Of a stretch of 64,000 nucleotides of DNA, positions 45,817 through 54,122 are shown in pieces; within the stretch, counting starts at the first letter, position 1, and every line of letters begins with the position of its first letter. Under the pieces are notes generated by a model. The model worked only from the letters and a program-made list of their open reading frames with translations, ran no database searches and was not told where the DNA came from. The translations under genes were made by a program, and so were the position numbers. Source of the DNA: Comamonas fluminis (GTDB taxonomy: Bacteria > Pseudomonadota > Gammaproteobacteria > Burkholderiales > Burkholderiaceae_C); contig NZ_CP066783.1 of assembly GCF_019186805.1 (NCBI RefSeq), positions 3,981,501 through 4,045,500 on the forward strand, read 5' to 3'.

Positions 45817-45879
45817 TTACCTCTCAGCCGCCGGGGGCGAGAACCAAAAGTAAAAGAAATAGGCGCGTTGCGTTTGCAT
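45817..45879 (-). CDS. aroG leader peptide (20 residues)
   Basis: ATG at 45879 opens MQTQRAYFFYFWFSPPAAER followed by TAA. Seven consecutive residues are aromatic (YFFYFWF: two Tyr, four Phe, one Trp), the hallmark of an attenuation leader, and a terminator with T run follows 31 nt later. TACATT (45892-45887) with an ATGCAA-complement -35 (TTGCAT) 16 bp away suggests transcription starts almost at the ATG; GAAAG could be a weak ribosome site. Confidence 0.85.
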   Translation of the reverse strand: MQTQRAYFFYFWFSPPAAER

Positions 45880-46157
45880 GTCTTTCAATGTAGCACAGCT
45901 CTTTTGCAATGCAACATCAACCACTGGCACAGCAGTCTTACCCTCCAGCCCCTTTCCCTCTGAAACAGGCTCATTTTTCAAAAAACCAATCACGCAATAT
46001 TTATGCAAATTTCTTGTTTTTTTAGAATTTTATTGATTTAAACAAGTTTCAAGCAAGACTTAGTGCAATTTTCAATCAACTCCGCCGATTTCAAGGCAAA
46101 CGCCCAAAAAGGCTTCAAAAACCCTTTCCAGATGCCTCTCCAGCGCAATGAGCCGAC
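45880..46157 (-). promoter_or_regulatory. Promoter region of the aroG leader transcript
   Basis: Apart from the TTGCAT/TACATT pair at 45887-45914, the stretch 45960-46090 is unusually AT-rich for this genome, with several possible -10/-35 pairs on the minus strand. No gene or clear operator is seen; no TyrR-type TGTAAA-N6-TTTACA was found. Confidence 0.4.
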
Positions 46158-46199
46158 CCAAAAATGACAAAACCCCGGTCTGCCATGCAGAGCGGGGTT
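46158..46199 (-). terminator. Terminator after tldD
   Basis: On the minus strand AACCCCG...CGGGGTT (46199-46193 with 46177-46171) closes over an inner TCTGC/GCAGA stem, followed by TTTGTCATTTTT. Confidence 0.8.
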
Positions 46200-46248
46200 G
46201 AGGGTGGGGTTGAGAGTGACAGCGGGCAAACCCACTGAAACCGCTAAA

Positions 46249-47709
46249 TCAGGCAGTACCGCCCACGGTCAGGCCGTCGATACGCAATGTGGGCTGACCC
46301 ACGCCGACCGGCACGCTCTGGCCTTCCTTGCCGCAGGTGCCTACGCCCGAGTCCAGACGCATGTCGTTGCCGATCATGCTGATGTGCTTGAGCGATTCCG
46401 GGCCGCTGCCAATGATAGTCGCGCCCTTGACGGGGTACTGAATCTTGCCGTTTTCCACCCAGTAGGCTTCGCTGGCAGAGAACACAAACTTGCCGCTGGT
46501 GATATCCACCTGACCACCACCGAAGTTGGTGGCATACAGGCCCTTCTTGATGGAGCCGATGATTTCCTGCGGGTCCTTGTCGCCACCCAGCATGTAGGTG
46601 TTAGTCATGCGCGGCATGGGGATGTGCGCATAGCTTTCGCGGCGACCATTGCCCGTGGGCTTGACGCCCATGAGGCGGGCATTCATCGAATCCTGGATGT
46701 AGCCCTTGAGAATACCGTCCTCAATCAGCACATTGCTCTGGCTGGCATGGCCTTCGTCGTCCACGTTCAAGGAACCACGGCGGTCGGCAATCGTGCCGTC
46801 ATCCAGCACGGTGACGCCCTTGGCAGCCACGCGCTGGCCGATGCGGCCGCTGAAGGCGCTGGAGCCCTTGCGATTGAAGTCACCTTCCAGACCGTGGCCC
46901 ACGGCTTCGTGGAACAGCACGCCGGGCCAGCCCGAACCCAGCACCACGGTCATCACGCCAGCAGGTGCAGGACGCGATTCGAGGTTGACCAGGGCGGCGT
47001 GCACAGCTTCGTCCACATACTGAGTGATCTGCTCGTCACTGAAATAAGCCAGTCCGAAACGGCCACCACCACCAGAGGAGCCCACTTCGCGGCGGCCCTT
47101 TTGCTCGGCAATCACCGTCACCGACAGGCGCACCAGCGGGCGCACGTCGGCGGCCAGCGTGCCGTCGGCACGGGCGACCAGCACCACGTCGTATTCGCTG
47201 GCAAGGCCTGCCATGACCTGCACCACGCGCGGGTCCTTGGCGCGGGCCAGCTTTTCAACCTTGCCCAGCAGCTCAACCTTGGCGGTGCTGTCCAATGTGC
47301 TGATGGGGTCCAGACCGGGGTACAGAGAGCGGCTGGCGGCAATCTTGGGCGCACCAGCCTTGACTTTGCGTGTCTGCGATGCGGCCGAGATGGAGCGCAC
47401 AGTGCGAGCGGCATCCAGCAGTGACGCTTCGGAAATATCGTCGGAATAGGCAAAAGCCGTTTTCTCGCCGCTGACGGCGCGCACGCCGACGCCCTGGTCG
47501 ATGGAAAAGGAGCCGGTTTTGACAATGCCCTCTTCCAGGCTCCAGCCTTCGGCGCGGGTGTACTGGAAGTAGAGATCGGCGTCATCCACCTGGTGCGAGC
47601 GAATTTCCGCCAGTGCACGGGTCAGATGGGACTCGTCCAGGCCAAAAGGCTCAAGCAGCAATTGACGGGCCGTGGCCAGACGTTCGATGGTGGGTTCGCG
47701 GGAGATCAT
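46249..47709 (-). CDS. tldD: Metalloprotease subunit TldD
   Basis: The 486-residue protein works with TldE/PmbA to process modified peptides such as microcins and degrade CcdA-like substrates. The zinc motif [13 protein letters not shown] (about residues 262-274) is intact, and [26 protein letters not shown] and [21 protein letters not shown] are typical. ATG 47709 is chosen: TACAAT ends 7 nt upstream and no ribosome site is present, so the message may be leaderless. ATG 47718 is the alternative but lies inside that hexamer. Confidence 0.93.
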   Translation of the reverse strand: MISREPTIERLATARQLLLEPFGLDESHLTRALAEIRSHQVDDADLYFQYTRAEGWSLEEGIVKTGSFSIDQGVGVRAVSGEKTAFAYSDDISEASLLDAARTVRSISAASQTRKVKAGAPKIAASRSLYPGLDPISTLDSTAKVELLGKVEKLARAKDPRVVQVMAGLASEYDVVLVARADGTLAADVRPLVRLSVTVIAEQKGRREVGSSGGGGRFGLAYFSDEQITQYVDEAVHAALVNLESRPAPAGVMTVVLGSGWPGVLFHEAVGHGLEGDFNRKGSSAFSGRIGQRVAAKGVTVLDDGTIADRRGSLNVDDEGHASQSNVLIEDGILKGYIQDSMNARLMGVKPTGNGRRESYAHIPMPRMTNTYMLGGDKDPQEIIGSIKKGLYATNFGGGQVDITSGKFVFSASEAYWVENGKIQYPVKGATIIGSGPESLKHISMIGNDMRLDSGVGTCGKEGQSVPVGVGQPTLRIDGLTVGGTA

Positions 47710-47763
47710 GGAATGCATTGTAGGCAGGCTTGCATGTCCTCGCGGATGGCAGGATGCCCTGAC

Positions 47764-47814
47764 AAAAAAGAAAGAGCGGAATGCCACCCCACCAGGCTGG
47801 ACAACATTCCGCTC
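47764..47814 (-). terminator. Rho-independent terminator between rodA and tldD
   Basis: GAGCGGAATG/CATTCCGCTC form a perfect 10-bp stem (47774-47783, 47805-47814) with a 21-nt loop, followed on the minus strand by TTTCTTTTTT. It should stop transcripts coming from the rodA side. The 47710-48084 gap has no gene. Confidence 0.8.
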
Positions 47815-47924
47815 CATTCACTCGCTTCACTGACCCGGTTTCTGCACCGCCCGCATGCCGTGCAGAAGCCGCCTTGGGTCTTGCCGCTCCCGCTTGATCG
47901 GTCTTGTGACCCACCCAGAGCCGT

Positions 47925-47943
47925 TTGTAAACCCTGTTTACAA
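47925..47943. promoter_or_regulatory. Perfect palindrome in the rodA-tldD gap
   Basis: TTGTAAAC-CCT-GTTTACAA is an exact 8-3-8 inverted repeat. It is one base short of a TyrR-type spacing. The role is unknown; it lies just upstream of the terminator at 47764-47814 on the minus strand. Confidence 0.5.
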
Positions 47944-48009
47944 GAGTGGCAAGAGGCCGCGCCAGGGGCTGACAATTTTCCATGATCGACCCGGGCGCAG
48001 ACTTTAAGG

Positions 48010-48062
48010 AAAAAAGGCTTCAAGCGCTTATGCATCAAGTGCTTGCAGCTTCTTTATCAATA
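48010..48062. repeat. AGCGCTT-type element downstream of rodA
   Basis: CTTCAAGCGCTTATGCATCA..AGTGCTTGCAGCTTC..TTTATCAATAGC matches the dispersed element seen near 10714 and 17306 in the opposite orientation. It is 20 bp after the rodA stop. Confidence 0.5.
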
Positions 48063-48084
48063 GCATCGCATATTTTGCGGGTCT

Positions 48085-49266
48085 TCACCCATGGGGTATG
48101 TGCCCATCCCCGCCCGGTAATTGCCGCTGCGCCTTGGAAACAGACATCAGCACACCCAGTGACAGGCCCAGCGTCACCATGGCCGTGCCGCCATAGCTGA
48201 TGAAGGGCAAGGGCACGCCGACCACGGGCAGGATGCCGCTGACCATGCCCATGTTCACAAAGGCATAGGTGAAGAAAATCATGGAGACCGCTGCGGCCAT
48301 CAAGCGGCCAAACAGCGAGTTGGCATGCATGGCAATGGCCAGACCGCGCCAGACCAGAAACAGGAAGCAGACGATGATGAAGAGGTTGCCCACCAGGCCG
48401 AACTCTTCGGAATAGGCGGCAAAGATGAAGTCGGTCGTGCGCTCTGGGATGAATTCCAGATGGGTTTGCGTACCTGCCATGAAGCCCTTGCCCCAGACGC
48501 CGCCCGAGCCAATGGCGATCATGCCCTGAATGATGTGAAAGCCCTTGCCCAGGGGGTCACGGGTGGGGTCCAGCAGCGTGCAGACCCGGGTGCGCTGGTA
48601 GTCGTGCAAAAAGTACCAGCTCACGCCATCGGCACACAGCTGCGGCTCATACCAGATGATGAGAAACACACCAATCACACCCAGCACCACGGGTGGCACG
48701 ATGAGCTTCCAGGGCAGGCCCGCAAAGAAGATGACGGACAGCCCTGCAGCCATCACCAGCAGCGAGGTGCCAAGGTCAGGCTGCTTCATGATGAGCCCCA
48801 CGGGCAGCATGAGCAGCACAAAGGCAATGACAAAATCCGAAGCGCGCAAATTGCCTTCACGGCGCTGGAACCACCAGGCCAGCATCAGCGGCGTAGCGAT
48901 CTTGAGCAACTCGGACGGCTGAATCACCACCCCCACATTCACCCAGCGCGTGGCCCCCTTCTTGGTGATGCCGAACAGCGCCACCGCCACCAGCAAGGCC
49001 ACGCCCAGCGTGTAAAGCGGCACAGCCACCTTCATCAGCTGCTGGGGGTGAATCTGGGCAATCACAAACAGCAGCCCCGCCGCAATCAGCATGTTCCGGG
49101 CATGGTCCGTAAAGCGGGTGCCGTGGTCAAAACCCGAGGAATACATGGCCAGCAGCCCCGCACTGGCCAGCAGCAGGACAAACAGGAGCAGCAGGAAATC
49201 AAAGCCGCGAAACAGCGGAACAATGCGCTGCAGCAGCGATGGCTTGTCGAATTCGGTGGTGGACAT
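48085..49266 (-). CDS. rodA: Rod-shape peptidoglycan glycosyltransferase RodA (SEDS family)
   Basis: The 393-residue polytopic protein has about ten membrane segments and SEDS motifs: GITKKGATRWVNVGVVIQPSELLKIATPL, KQPDLGTSLLV, IGSGGVWGKGFMAGTQTHLEFIPERTTDFIFAAYSEEFGLVG and GVPLPFISYGGTAM. It polymerises lipid II for lateral wall growth. GATAAT (49280-49275) is 8 nt before ATG 49266, with no ribosome site. The usual mre genes and PBP2 gene are not in the 3-kb neighbourhood. Confidence 0.94.
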   Translation of the reverse strand: MSTTEFDKPSLLQRIVPLFRGFDFLLLLFVLLLASAGLLAMYSSGFDHGTRFTDHARNMLIAAGLLFVIAQIHPQQLMKVAVPLYTLGVALLVAVALFGITKKGATRWVNVGVVIQPSELLKIATPLMLAWWFQRREGNLRASDFVIAFVLLMLPVGLIMKQPDLGTSLLVMAAGLSVIFFAGLPWKLIVPPVVLGVIGVFLIIWYEPQLCADGVSWYFLHDYQRTRVCTLLDPTRDPLGKGFHIIQGMIAIGSGGVWGKGFMAGTQTHLEFIPERTTDFIFAAYSEEFGLVGNLFIIVCFLFLVWRGLAIAMHANSLFGRLMAAAVSMIFFTYAFVNMGMVSGILPVVGVPLPFISYGGTAMVTLGLSLGVLMSVSKAQRQLPGGDGHIPHG

Positions 49267-49474
49267 GGGCCGCAATTATCGTGGGAGCGCGCCACCGTGC
49301 GCATTACAGGGTTGAGCTTTGCTGACGGCGCACAGCCGTTACACCCTGGGCAAGCCTTCATAGGTCTTCTACGCTGCTAGGCTAGGCCTTGTCAGCCGCA
49401 CAATGGGCTGCACATCCCCCGAAGGGCTTTCCCAAGGGCTGAAGACTGCTAACTAGATAGAGGAGATTGCCGCC

Positions 49475-50059
49475 ATGACAACCACCCACCTGCTGTATCT
49501 GCACGGTTTTCGCTCCTCCCCGCAGTCCAACAAGGCCCGCATTCTGGGTGACCATATTGCCGCCACTCACCCCCGCGTGCGCTGGTGGTGCCCGCAACTG
49601 CCGCCATCGCCCCGCGAAGCCACGGCCCTGATTGCCGAAGGCATTGCCAGCTGGCCACGCCAGACCATGGCCGTGGTGGGCTCCTCGCTGGGCGGCTATT
49701 ACGCCAGCTGGGTGGCGCAACTGGCCCGCTGCAAGAGCGTGATGATCAACCCGGCCGTGAACCCCGCCCGAGACCTGGAGCGTCATATCGGCGAGCAAAG
49801 CAACTGGCACGACCCGGAAGACGTCTTTTTCTTTCGCCCCGAATACATCGACGAGCTGCGCCTGCTGGACACCCGAAGCCTGACGGCAGCGGCGCCAGAG
49901 ATGGTCCTGATTGCACAGGGCGATGAAGTGCTGGACTGGCAGGAAATGAGTGACCGCTACCCCCACGCGCTGCAGCTGCTGCAGGAAGGCGGCGACCACG
50001 CCCTGTCGAATTTCCCAGAATATCTGGACCGAATCGACGAATTTCTGGCCCTGGCTTGA
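49475..50059 (+). CDS. yqiA: YqiA/YcfP-type alpha/beta-hydrolase
   Basis: The 194-residue small esterase-like protein begins LLYLHGFRSSPQSNKA, has the nucleophile elbow GSSLGGYYAS (Ser about residue 70), the acid in IAQGDEVLDW and the His in GGDHALSNF. The E. coli relative hydrolyses short acyl esters; the physiological substrate is unknown. GAGGAG precedes the start. It is divergent from rodA. Confidence 0.88.
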   Translation: MTTTHLLYLHGFRSSPQSNKARILGDHIAATHPRVRWWCPQLPPSPREATALIAEGIASWPRQTMAVVGSSLGGYYASWVAQLARCKSVMINPAVNPARDLERHIGEQSNWHDPEDVFFFRPEYIDELRLLDTRSLTAAAPEMVLIAQGDEVLDWQEMSDRYPHALQLLQEGGDHALSNFPEYLDRIDEFLALA

Positions 50060-50116
50060 GCTGCACCATGAACTCTGTCGGCGACGGATTGCCCTCTCGT
50101 GGGAAAATGCGCGGTT

Positions 50117-52192
50117 ATGCACGCACTGTTTGAAGAAGCCGGCAAATTTCTGGCCGGTCGCATCCTCTCTGAAGCCGAATCCTCGGCACAGGTCGAACTG
50201 GACTCCGGCAAACGAGTCAAGGTCAAGGCCGCCAATATCCTGCTCAAGTTCGAGAAACCTGCCCCTGCCGAGCTGATGGCTCAGGCACAGGCGCAGGCCG
50301 CCGAGATCGAGCTGGACCTGGCCTGGGAATTTGCGCCTGATGAGGAATTCGGCTTTGCCGACCTGGCGCGTGACTATTTTTCTGAATCGGCCACGCTGGC
50401 TCAGCAGGCCGGTGCGCTGTTTTGCCTGTATGACGCACCGCACTACTTCCGCCGTGCGGGCAAGGGTCGCTTCAAAAAGGCACCTGCAGAAATCCTGCAG
50501 CAAGCCCTGGCCGCGATTGAAAAGAAAAAGCTGATTCAGGCACAGATCGACGGCTGGGCCGAAGAGCTGGGCCGCGGCGAATGCCCGCAGGCCATTCGCG
50601 AACAGCTCTACAAGATTCTGTTCAAGCCCGACAAGAACGCGCCCGAATACAAGGCCGTGGTCGAGGCCAGCCGCGCCACCAAAATGGCCCCGCTGGAGCT
50701 GCTGCACCGCGCAGGCGCCATCGACTCGGCCTACCAGTTCCACTGGAAGCGCTTTCTGTTCGACAACTTCCCCAAGGGCACGGGCTTCCCGGCCCTGCAG
50801 GCACCCCAGCCCCCGGCAGACCTGCCGCTGGCCGATGTGCAAGCCTTCTCTATCGACGATTCGGCCACGACCGAAATCGACGATGCGCTGTCTGTGACCG
50901 GACTGGGCACGGGCACCGTCACCGTGGGCATCCACATTGCCGCCCCCGGCCTGGCCATCACGCCCGGTGGCGAGCTGGACAAGCTGGGCCGCGCCCGCCT
51001 GTCCACGGTTTACATGCCGGGCTACAAGATCACCATGCTGCCCGACGATGTGGTGCACATCTACACGCTGGACGAAGGCCGCGCCAACCCCGCCGTGTCG
51101 CTGTATGTGCAGATCAACGAGGAGACGCTGGAGACCATCTCCAGCGAAACCCGTCTGGAGCGCGTGCCTGTGGAAGTCAACTTCCGCTACGACAAGCTCG
51201 ACCACATCGTGACCGAAGAATGGCTGGCCGACCCCGCAATTGAGGTTGAAAACACGCCAGAGTCCTTGCTGAATAAGCGCAAGGAGCTCACCTTTTTGCA
51301 GCGCTGGTCCAAGTTCCTCAAGGCCAACCGCGAAGTGGTGCGTGGCAAGCCCGAGAACTTCAACCGCCCGGACTACAACTTCCGCCTTGTTGGCAACGAC
51401 GGCGCCGAGCCCAATGGCAGCGAACAGGTGCAGATCACCGTGCGCAAGCGCGGCGCGCCACTGGATCTGATCGTGGCCGAGGCCGCCATTGTGGCCAACA
51501 GCACCTGGGGCCTGATGCTGGCCGAGCACGGCGTGCCCGGCATTTACCGCAGCCAGGCCAGCCTGGCGCCGGGCGTCAAGGTGCGCATGTCCACTAAGGC
51601 CCTGCCCCACGCCGGCATTGGCGTCAAAGCCTATTCCTGGGCCACCTCGCCACTGCGCCGCTATGTGGACCTGGTCAACCAGTGGCAGATCATTGCCTGC
51701 GCCCGCCATGGCAAGACCGCAGCCCTGGCTGCCCCGTTCAAGCCCAAGGATGCCGAGCTGTTCGGCATCATCAGCAGCTTTGACGGTGCCTACAGCGCCT
51801 ACAACGGTTATCAGGCCGGCATGGAGCGCTTCTGGACGCTGAAGTACCTGGAGCAGAACGGCATTACCGAGCTGACAGCGAGCGTATTCAAGGAAGGCCC
51901 CAATGGCTCCTTCCTCGTGCGCGCCGACAATCTGCCGCTGGTGCTGCCGGTGCTGGGTGCGCAGAATCTGCCACGCGGCGCGCATGTGCGCATCAAGCTG
52001 GGCGAGATTGACGAAATCTCGCTGGATATCTCGGGCACGCTGATTGAGCGACTGGATACCGAAGCCCAAGCGCAGGTCGAAGGCGACGACAGCGGCGAAG
52101 ACGATGATGACGACGCCGTGGCCGGCCCCATCTCCATTGCCGTGGACATGAATGACGCCGAAGCCCCTGCCGCCGACAAAGCACAGTCCTGA
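50117..52192 (+). CDS. rnb: RNB-domain exoribonuclease (RNase II family)
   Basis: The 691-residue 3'-5' exoribonuclease has the RNB catalytic core starting FSIDDSATTEIDDALSV (about residues 243-259) with the metal-binding aspartates, and later SQASLAPGVKVRMSTKALPHAGIGVKAYSWATSPLRRYVDLVNQ. A C-terminal S1-like region (about 575-645) is followed by a very acidic tail (EGDDSGEDDDDDAVAG). The N-terminus MHALFEEAGKFLAGRILSEAESSAQVEL differs from E. coli RNase II. Start 50117 is preceded by GAAAAT 8 nt upstream; an in-frame GTG at 50099 is possible. Confidence 0.88.
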   Translation: MHALFEEAGKFLAGRILSEAESSAQVELDSGKRVKVKAANILLKFEKPAPAELMAQAQAQAAEIELDLAWEFAPDEEFGFADLARDYFSESATLAQQAGALFCLYDAPHYFRRAGKGRFKKAPAEILQQALAAIEKKKLIQAQIDGWAEELGRGECPQAIREQLYKILFKPDKNAPEYKAVVEASRATKMAPLELLHRAGAIDSAYQFHWKRFLFDNFPKGTGFPALQAPQPPADLPLADVQAFSIDDSATTEIDDALSVTGLGTGTVTVGIHIAAPGLAITPGGELDKLGRARLSTVYMPGYKITMLPDDVVHIYTLDEGRANPAVSLYVQINEETLETISSETRLERVPVEVNFRYDKLDHIVTEEWLADPAIEVENTPESLLNKRKELTFLQRWSKFLKANREVVRGKPENFNRPDYNFRLVGNDGAEPNGSEQVQITVRKRGAPLDLIVAEAAIVANSTWGLMLAEHGVPGIYRSQASLAPGVKVRMSTKALPHAGIGVKAYSWATSPLRRYVDLVNQWQIIACARHGKTAALAAPFKPKDAELFGIISSFDGAYSAYNGYQAGMERFWTLKYLEQNGITELTASVFKEGPNGSFLVRADNLPLVLPVLGAQNLPRGAHVRIKLGEIDEISLDISGTLIERLDTEAQAQVEGDDSGEDDDDDAVAGPISIAVDMNDAEAPAADKAQS

Positions 52193-52219
52193 TTCACATA
52201 GTTCCGTTCAAGCGCTGCC

Positions 52220-53080
52220 GTGAAACTGCCATCCTCACTTCAACGACTGAGCACGCTGCAACTGGCGCTGGGCGTCTCCATCGCCGTCCACGCCGTGCTG
52301 CTGACCGTCAAGTTCGTGGACCCGGAGCGCTTTGAGCGCGTGTTCCAGGACACGCCGCTGGAGGTCATCCTCGTCAACGCCCGCGCCAACGAAACGCCGG
52401 ACAAGGCCCAGGCCATTGCCCAGACGGCGCTGGCCGGTGGCGGTGATGCCGACAAGGGCCGGGCGACCAGCCCCATGCCCTACTCGGCCCTTACCGCCGT
52501 GGGTGACGACTTCGAGGAAAAACAGCGCCAGATTGACGCCATGCAGCAGCAGCAGACGCAGTTGCTGACCCAGCTGCGCCAGCAGGTTGCAGCGCTGCCG
52601 CCGCTGGACCCGCGCCTGTCTTCAGATGCACAGGCCAAGGAGGCGCAGGAAGAAAAGCGCTTGCAGCTCATCAAGCTGCTGGCCGAGATTGAAAAGCGCA
52701 TCAACGAAGAAAATGCTCGCCCCAAAAAACGCTACATCAGCCCCGCCACCAAGGAGGCGGTGTATGCCGTTTACTACGATGCGCTGCGGCGCAAAGTGGA
52801 AGACAAGGGCACGGAAAACTTCCCCGAAAACAAGGGCAAGAAGCTGTACGGCGAGCTGGTCATGATCCTGACCGTGAACCACGATGGCCGCGTGCTCTCC
52901 ACCGAAATCGTGCAAGGCTCGGGCAACCGCATGCTGGACACCCGCGCCGAAGCCATTGCCCGCTCCGCCGGCCCCTACGGCCACTTTGGCCCGGCCATGC
53001 GCGCCAAGGCCGACCAGATTGCCGTGGTCTCGCGCTTCCGGTTTACGCGGGAGCAGACTTTGGAAACGGATGTGAGGTGA
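52220..53080 (+). CDS. TonB C-terminal domain protein
   Basis: The 286-residue protein has an N-terminal membrane anchor (LQLALGVSIAVHAVLLTVKFV, about residues 13-33), a long charged coiled-coil-like middle (QRQIDAMQQQQTQLLTQLRQQ, EEKRLQLIKLLAEIEKRI) and a C-terminal TonB-like domain (about 190-286) with GELVMILTVNHDGRVLSTEIVQGSGN. ExbB/ExbD genes are not adjacent, so it may serve as a TonB paralog or link envelope proteins. Start is GTG. It is probably transcribed with the upstream RNase. Confidence 0.82.
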   Translation: MKLPSSLQRLSTLQLALGVSIAVHAVLLTVKFVDPERFERVFQDTPLEVILVNARANETPDKAQAIAQTALAGGGDADKGRATSPMPYSALTAVGDDFEEKQRQIDAMQQQQTQLLTQLRQQVAALPPLDPRLSSDAQAKEAQEEKRLQLIKLLAEIEKRINEENARPKKRYISPATKEAVYAVYYDALRRKVEDKGTENFPENKGKKLYGELVMILTVNHDGRVLSTEIVQGSGNRMLDTRAEAIARSAGPYGHFGPAMRAKADQIAVVSRFRFTREQTLETDVR

Positions 53081-53086
53081 TGGCGT

Positions 53087-53217
53087 GCACCCCCTGAGCG
53101 GCTGCGCCGCTTCCCCCTCTCTGGCTTTGCTTCGCAATGCCGGAGGGGGACAACACCATCGCTGCGGGGCGGCCCTTGCTCGGTGTTTCTTTGTTGGGTC
53201 GCGCCAGTTTTAGGGGC
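53087..53217 (+). repeat. Stop-codon-anchored GC-rich repeat, copy after the TonB-C gene
   Basis: It begins 8 nt after the TGA with ACCCCCTGAGCGGCTGCGCC and runs through CCCCCTCTC..CGGAGGGGG and GCTGCGGGGCGGCCCTTGCT to a closing GCGCCAG. This is the most complete copy. Confidence 0.85.
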
Positions 53218-53240
53218 GCGGCCTGCCCAAGCTTTTCAAT

Positions 53241-54107
53241 ATGACAACGACTCTTGATTCCTACTGCGTTACAGGCAACCCTGTGGCCCATAGCCGATCG
53301 CCCTGGATTCATGCGCGCTTTGCCGAGCTGACGGGTCAGCCAGTGCAATATGACCGTGCGCTGGTGCCGCTGGACGGCTTTGCCGACTTTGTGCGCGACT
53401 TTGCGGCGCAAGGTGGCAAGGGCTGCAATGTGACCGTGCCTTTCAAGCTGCAGGCCGCCGAGCTGGCCACCAGCGCCAGCGAGCGTGTGCGACTGGCCGG
53501 TGCGGCCAACACCCTGGTCTTCAGCGACAGCGGCATTCATGCCGACAACACCGACGGTCTGGGCATCGTGGCCGATATCACCCGCAATGCTGGTGTGACG
53601 ATTACCGGGCGCGATGTGCTGCTGCTGGGTGCGGGTGGCGCTGCTTCGGGCGCACTGGGTTCGCTGCTGGAGCAAAAGCCACGCCGTTTGGTCGTTACCA
53701 ACCGCACGCATGCCAAAGCACAAGCGCTGGTGGAGCAACATGCCAGCATTGCCGCGCTACATAAAGTAGAGCTGATAGCGCTTGAAAGACAAGCACTGGA
53801 GGCCGATTTAACCCAGTGTTTCGACATCGTCATCAACGCCACGGCCAGCAGCCTGGCAGGCGCGGATGTGCCTGCCCCCGCCAGTGTGCTGCACGCACGC
53901 AGTCTGGCCTACGACATGATGTACGGCCCTGCCGCCCAAGCCTTTCTGGACTGGGCCAGCAGCCATGGCGCACTGGCGCGTGATGGGCTGGGCATGCTGG
54001 TTGAGCAGGCCGCAGAATCCTTTGCCCTGTGGCGCGGTGTGCGTCCGCCGTCCGCACAGGTTCTGGCCGAACTGCGCGAAGTGCTGAAAACCGAATCCGC
54101 CCACTGA
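53241..54107 (+). CDS. aroE: Shikimate dehydrogenase AroE
   Basis: The 288-residue enzyme reduces 3-dehydroshikimate with NADPH. The substrate part has NPVAHSRSPWIHARFAE and GCNVTVPFK with the catalytic Lys. The nucleotide part has LLLGAGGAASGAL and NRTHAKA, and the end has DGLGMLVEQAAESFALWRGV. Residues about 174-190 (HKVELIALERQALEADL) are encoded by a dispersed repeat that makes this loop longer than in E. coli AroE by about eight residues. Reading frame and active-site residues are kept. Confidence 0.94.
   Translation: MTTTLDSYCVTGNPVAHSRSPWIHARFAELTGQPVQYDRALVPLDGFADFVRDFAAQGGKGCNVTVPFKLQAAELATSASERVRLAGAANTLVFSDSGIHADNTDGLGIVADITRNAGVTITGRDVLLLGAGGAASGALGSLLEQKPRRLVVTNRTHAKAQALVEQHASIAALHKVELIALERQALEADLTQCFDIVINATASSLAGADVPAPASVLHARSLAYDMMYGPAAQAFLDWASSHGALARDGLGMLVEQAAESFALWRGVRPPSAQVLAELREVLKTESAH
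53760..53810 (+). repeat. AGCGCTT-type dispersed element inside aroE
   Basis: GTAGAGCTGATAGCGCTTG then a short loop and CAAGCACTGGAGGCC match the intergenic AGCGCTT element. Here it is read in frame. It brings a cluster of codons rare in the neighbourhood (CTA, GTA, ATA, AGA, TTA). Confidence 0.65.
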
Positions 54108-54122
54108 ACGCCGACCACCACC

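Noticed and set aside
47925..47943. TyrR box
   Set aside because: The spacer between TGTAAA and TTTACA is five, not six, and neither neighbour is an aromatic-amino-acid gene.
49382..52069. An 895-codon open frame on the minus strand across yqiA and the RNase gene
   Set aside because: It is antisense to two clearly recognised proteins. High GC keeps antisense frames open, and its translation is low in order and has no domain.
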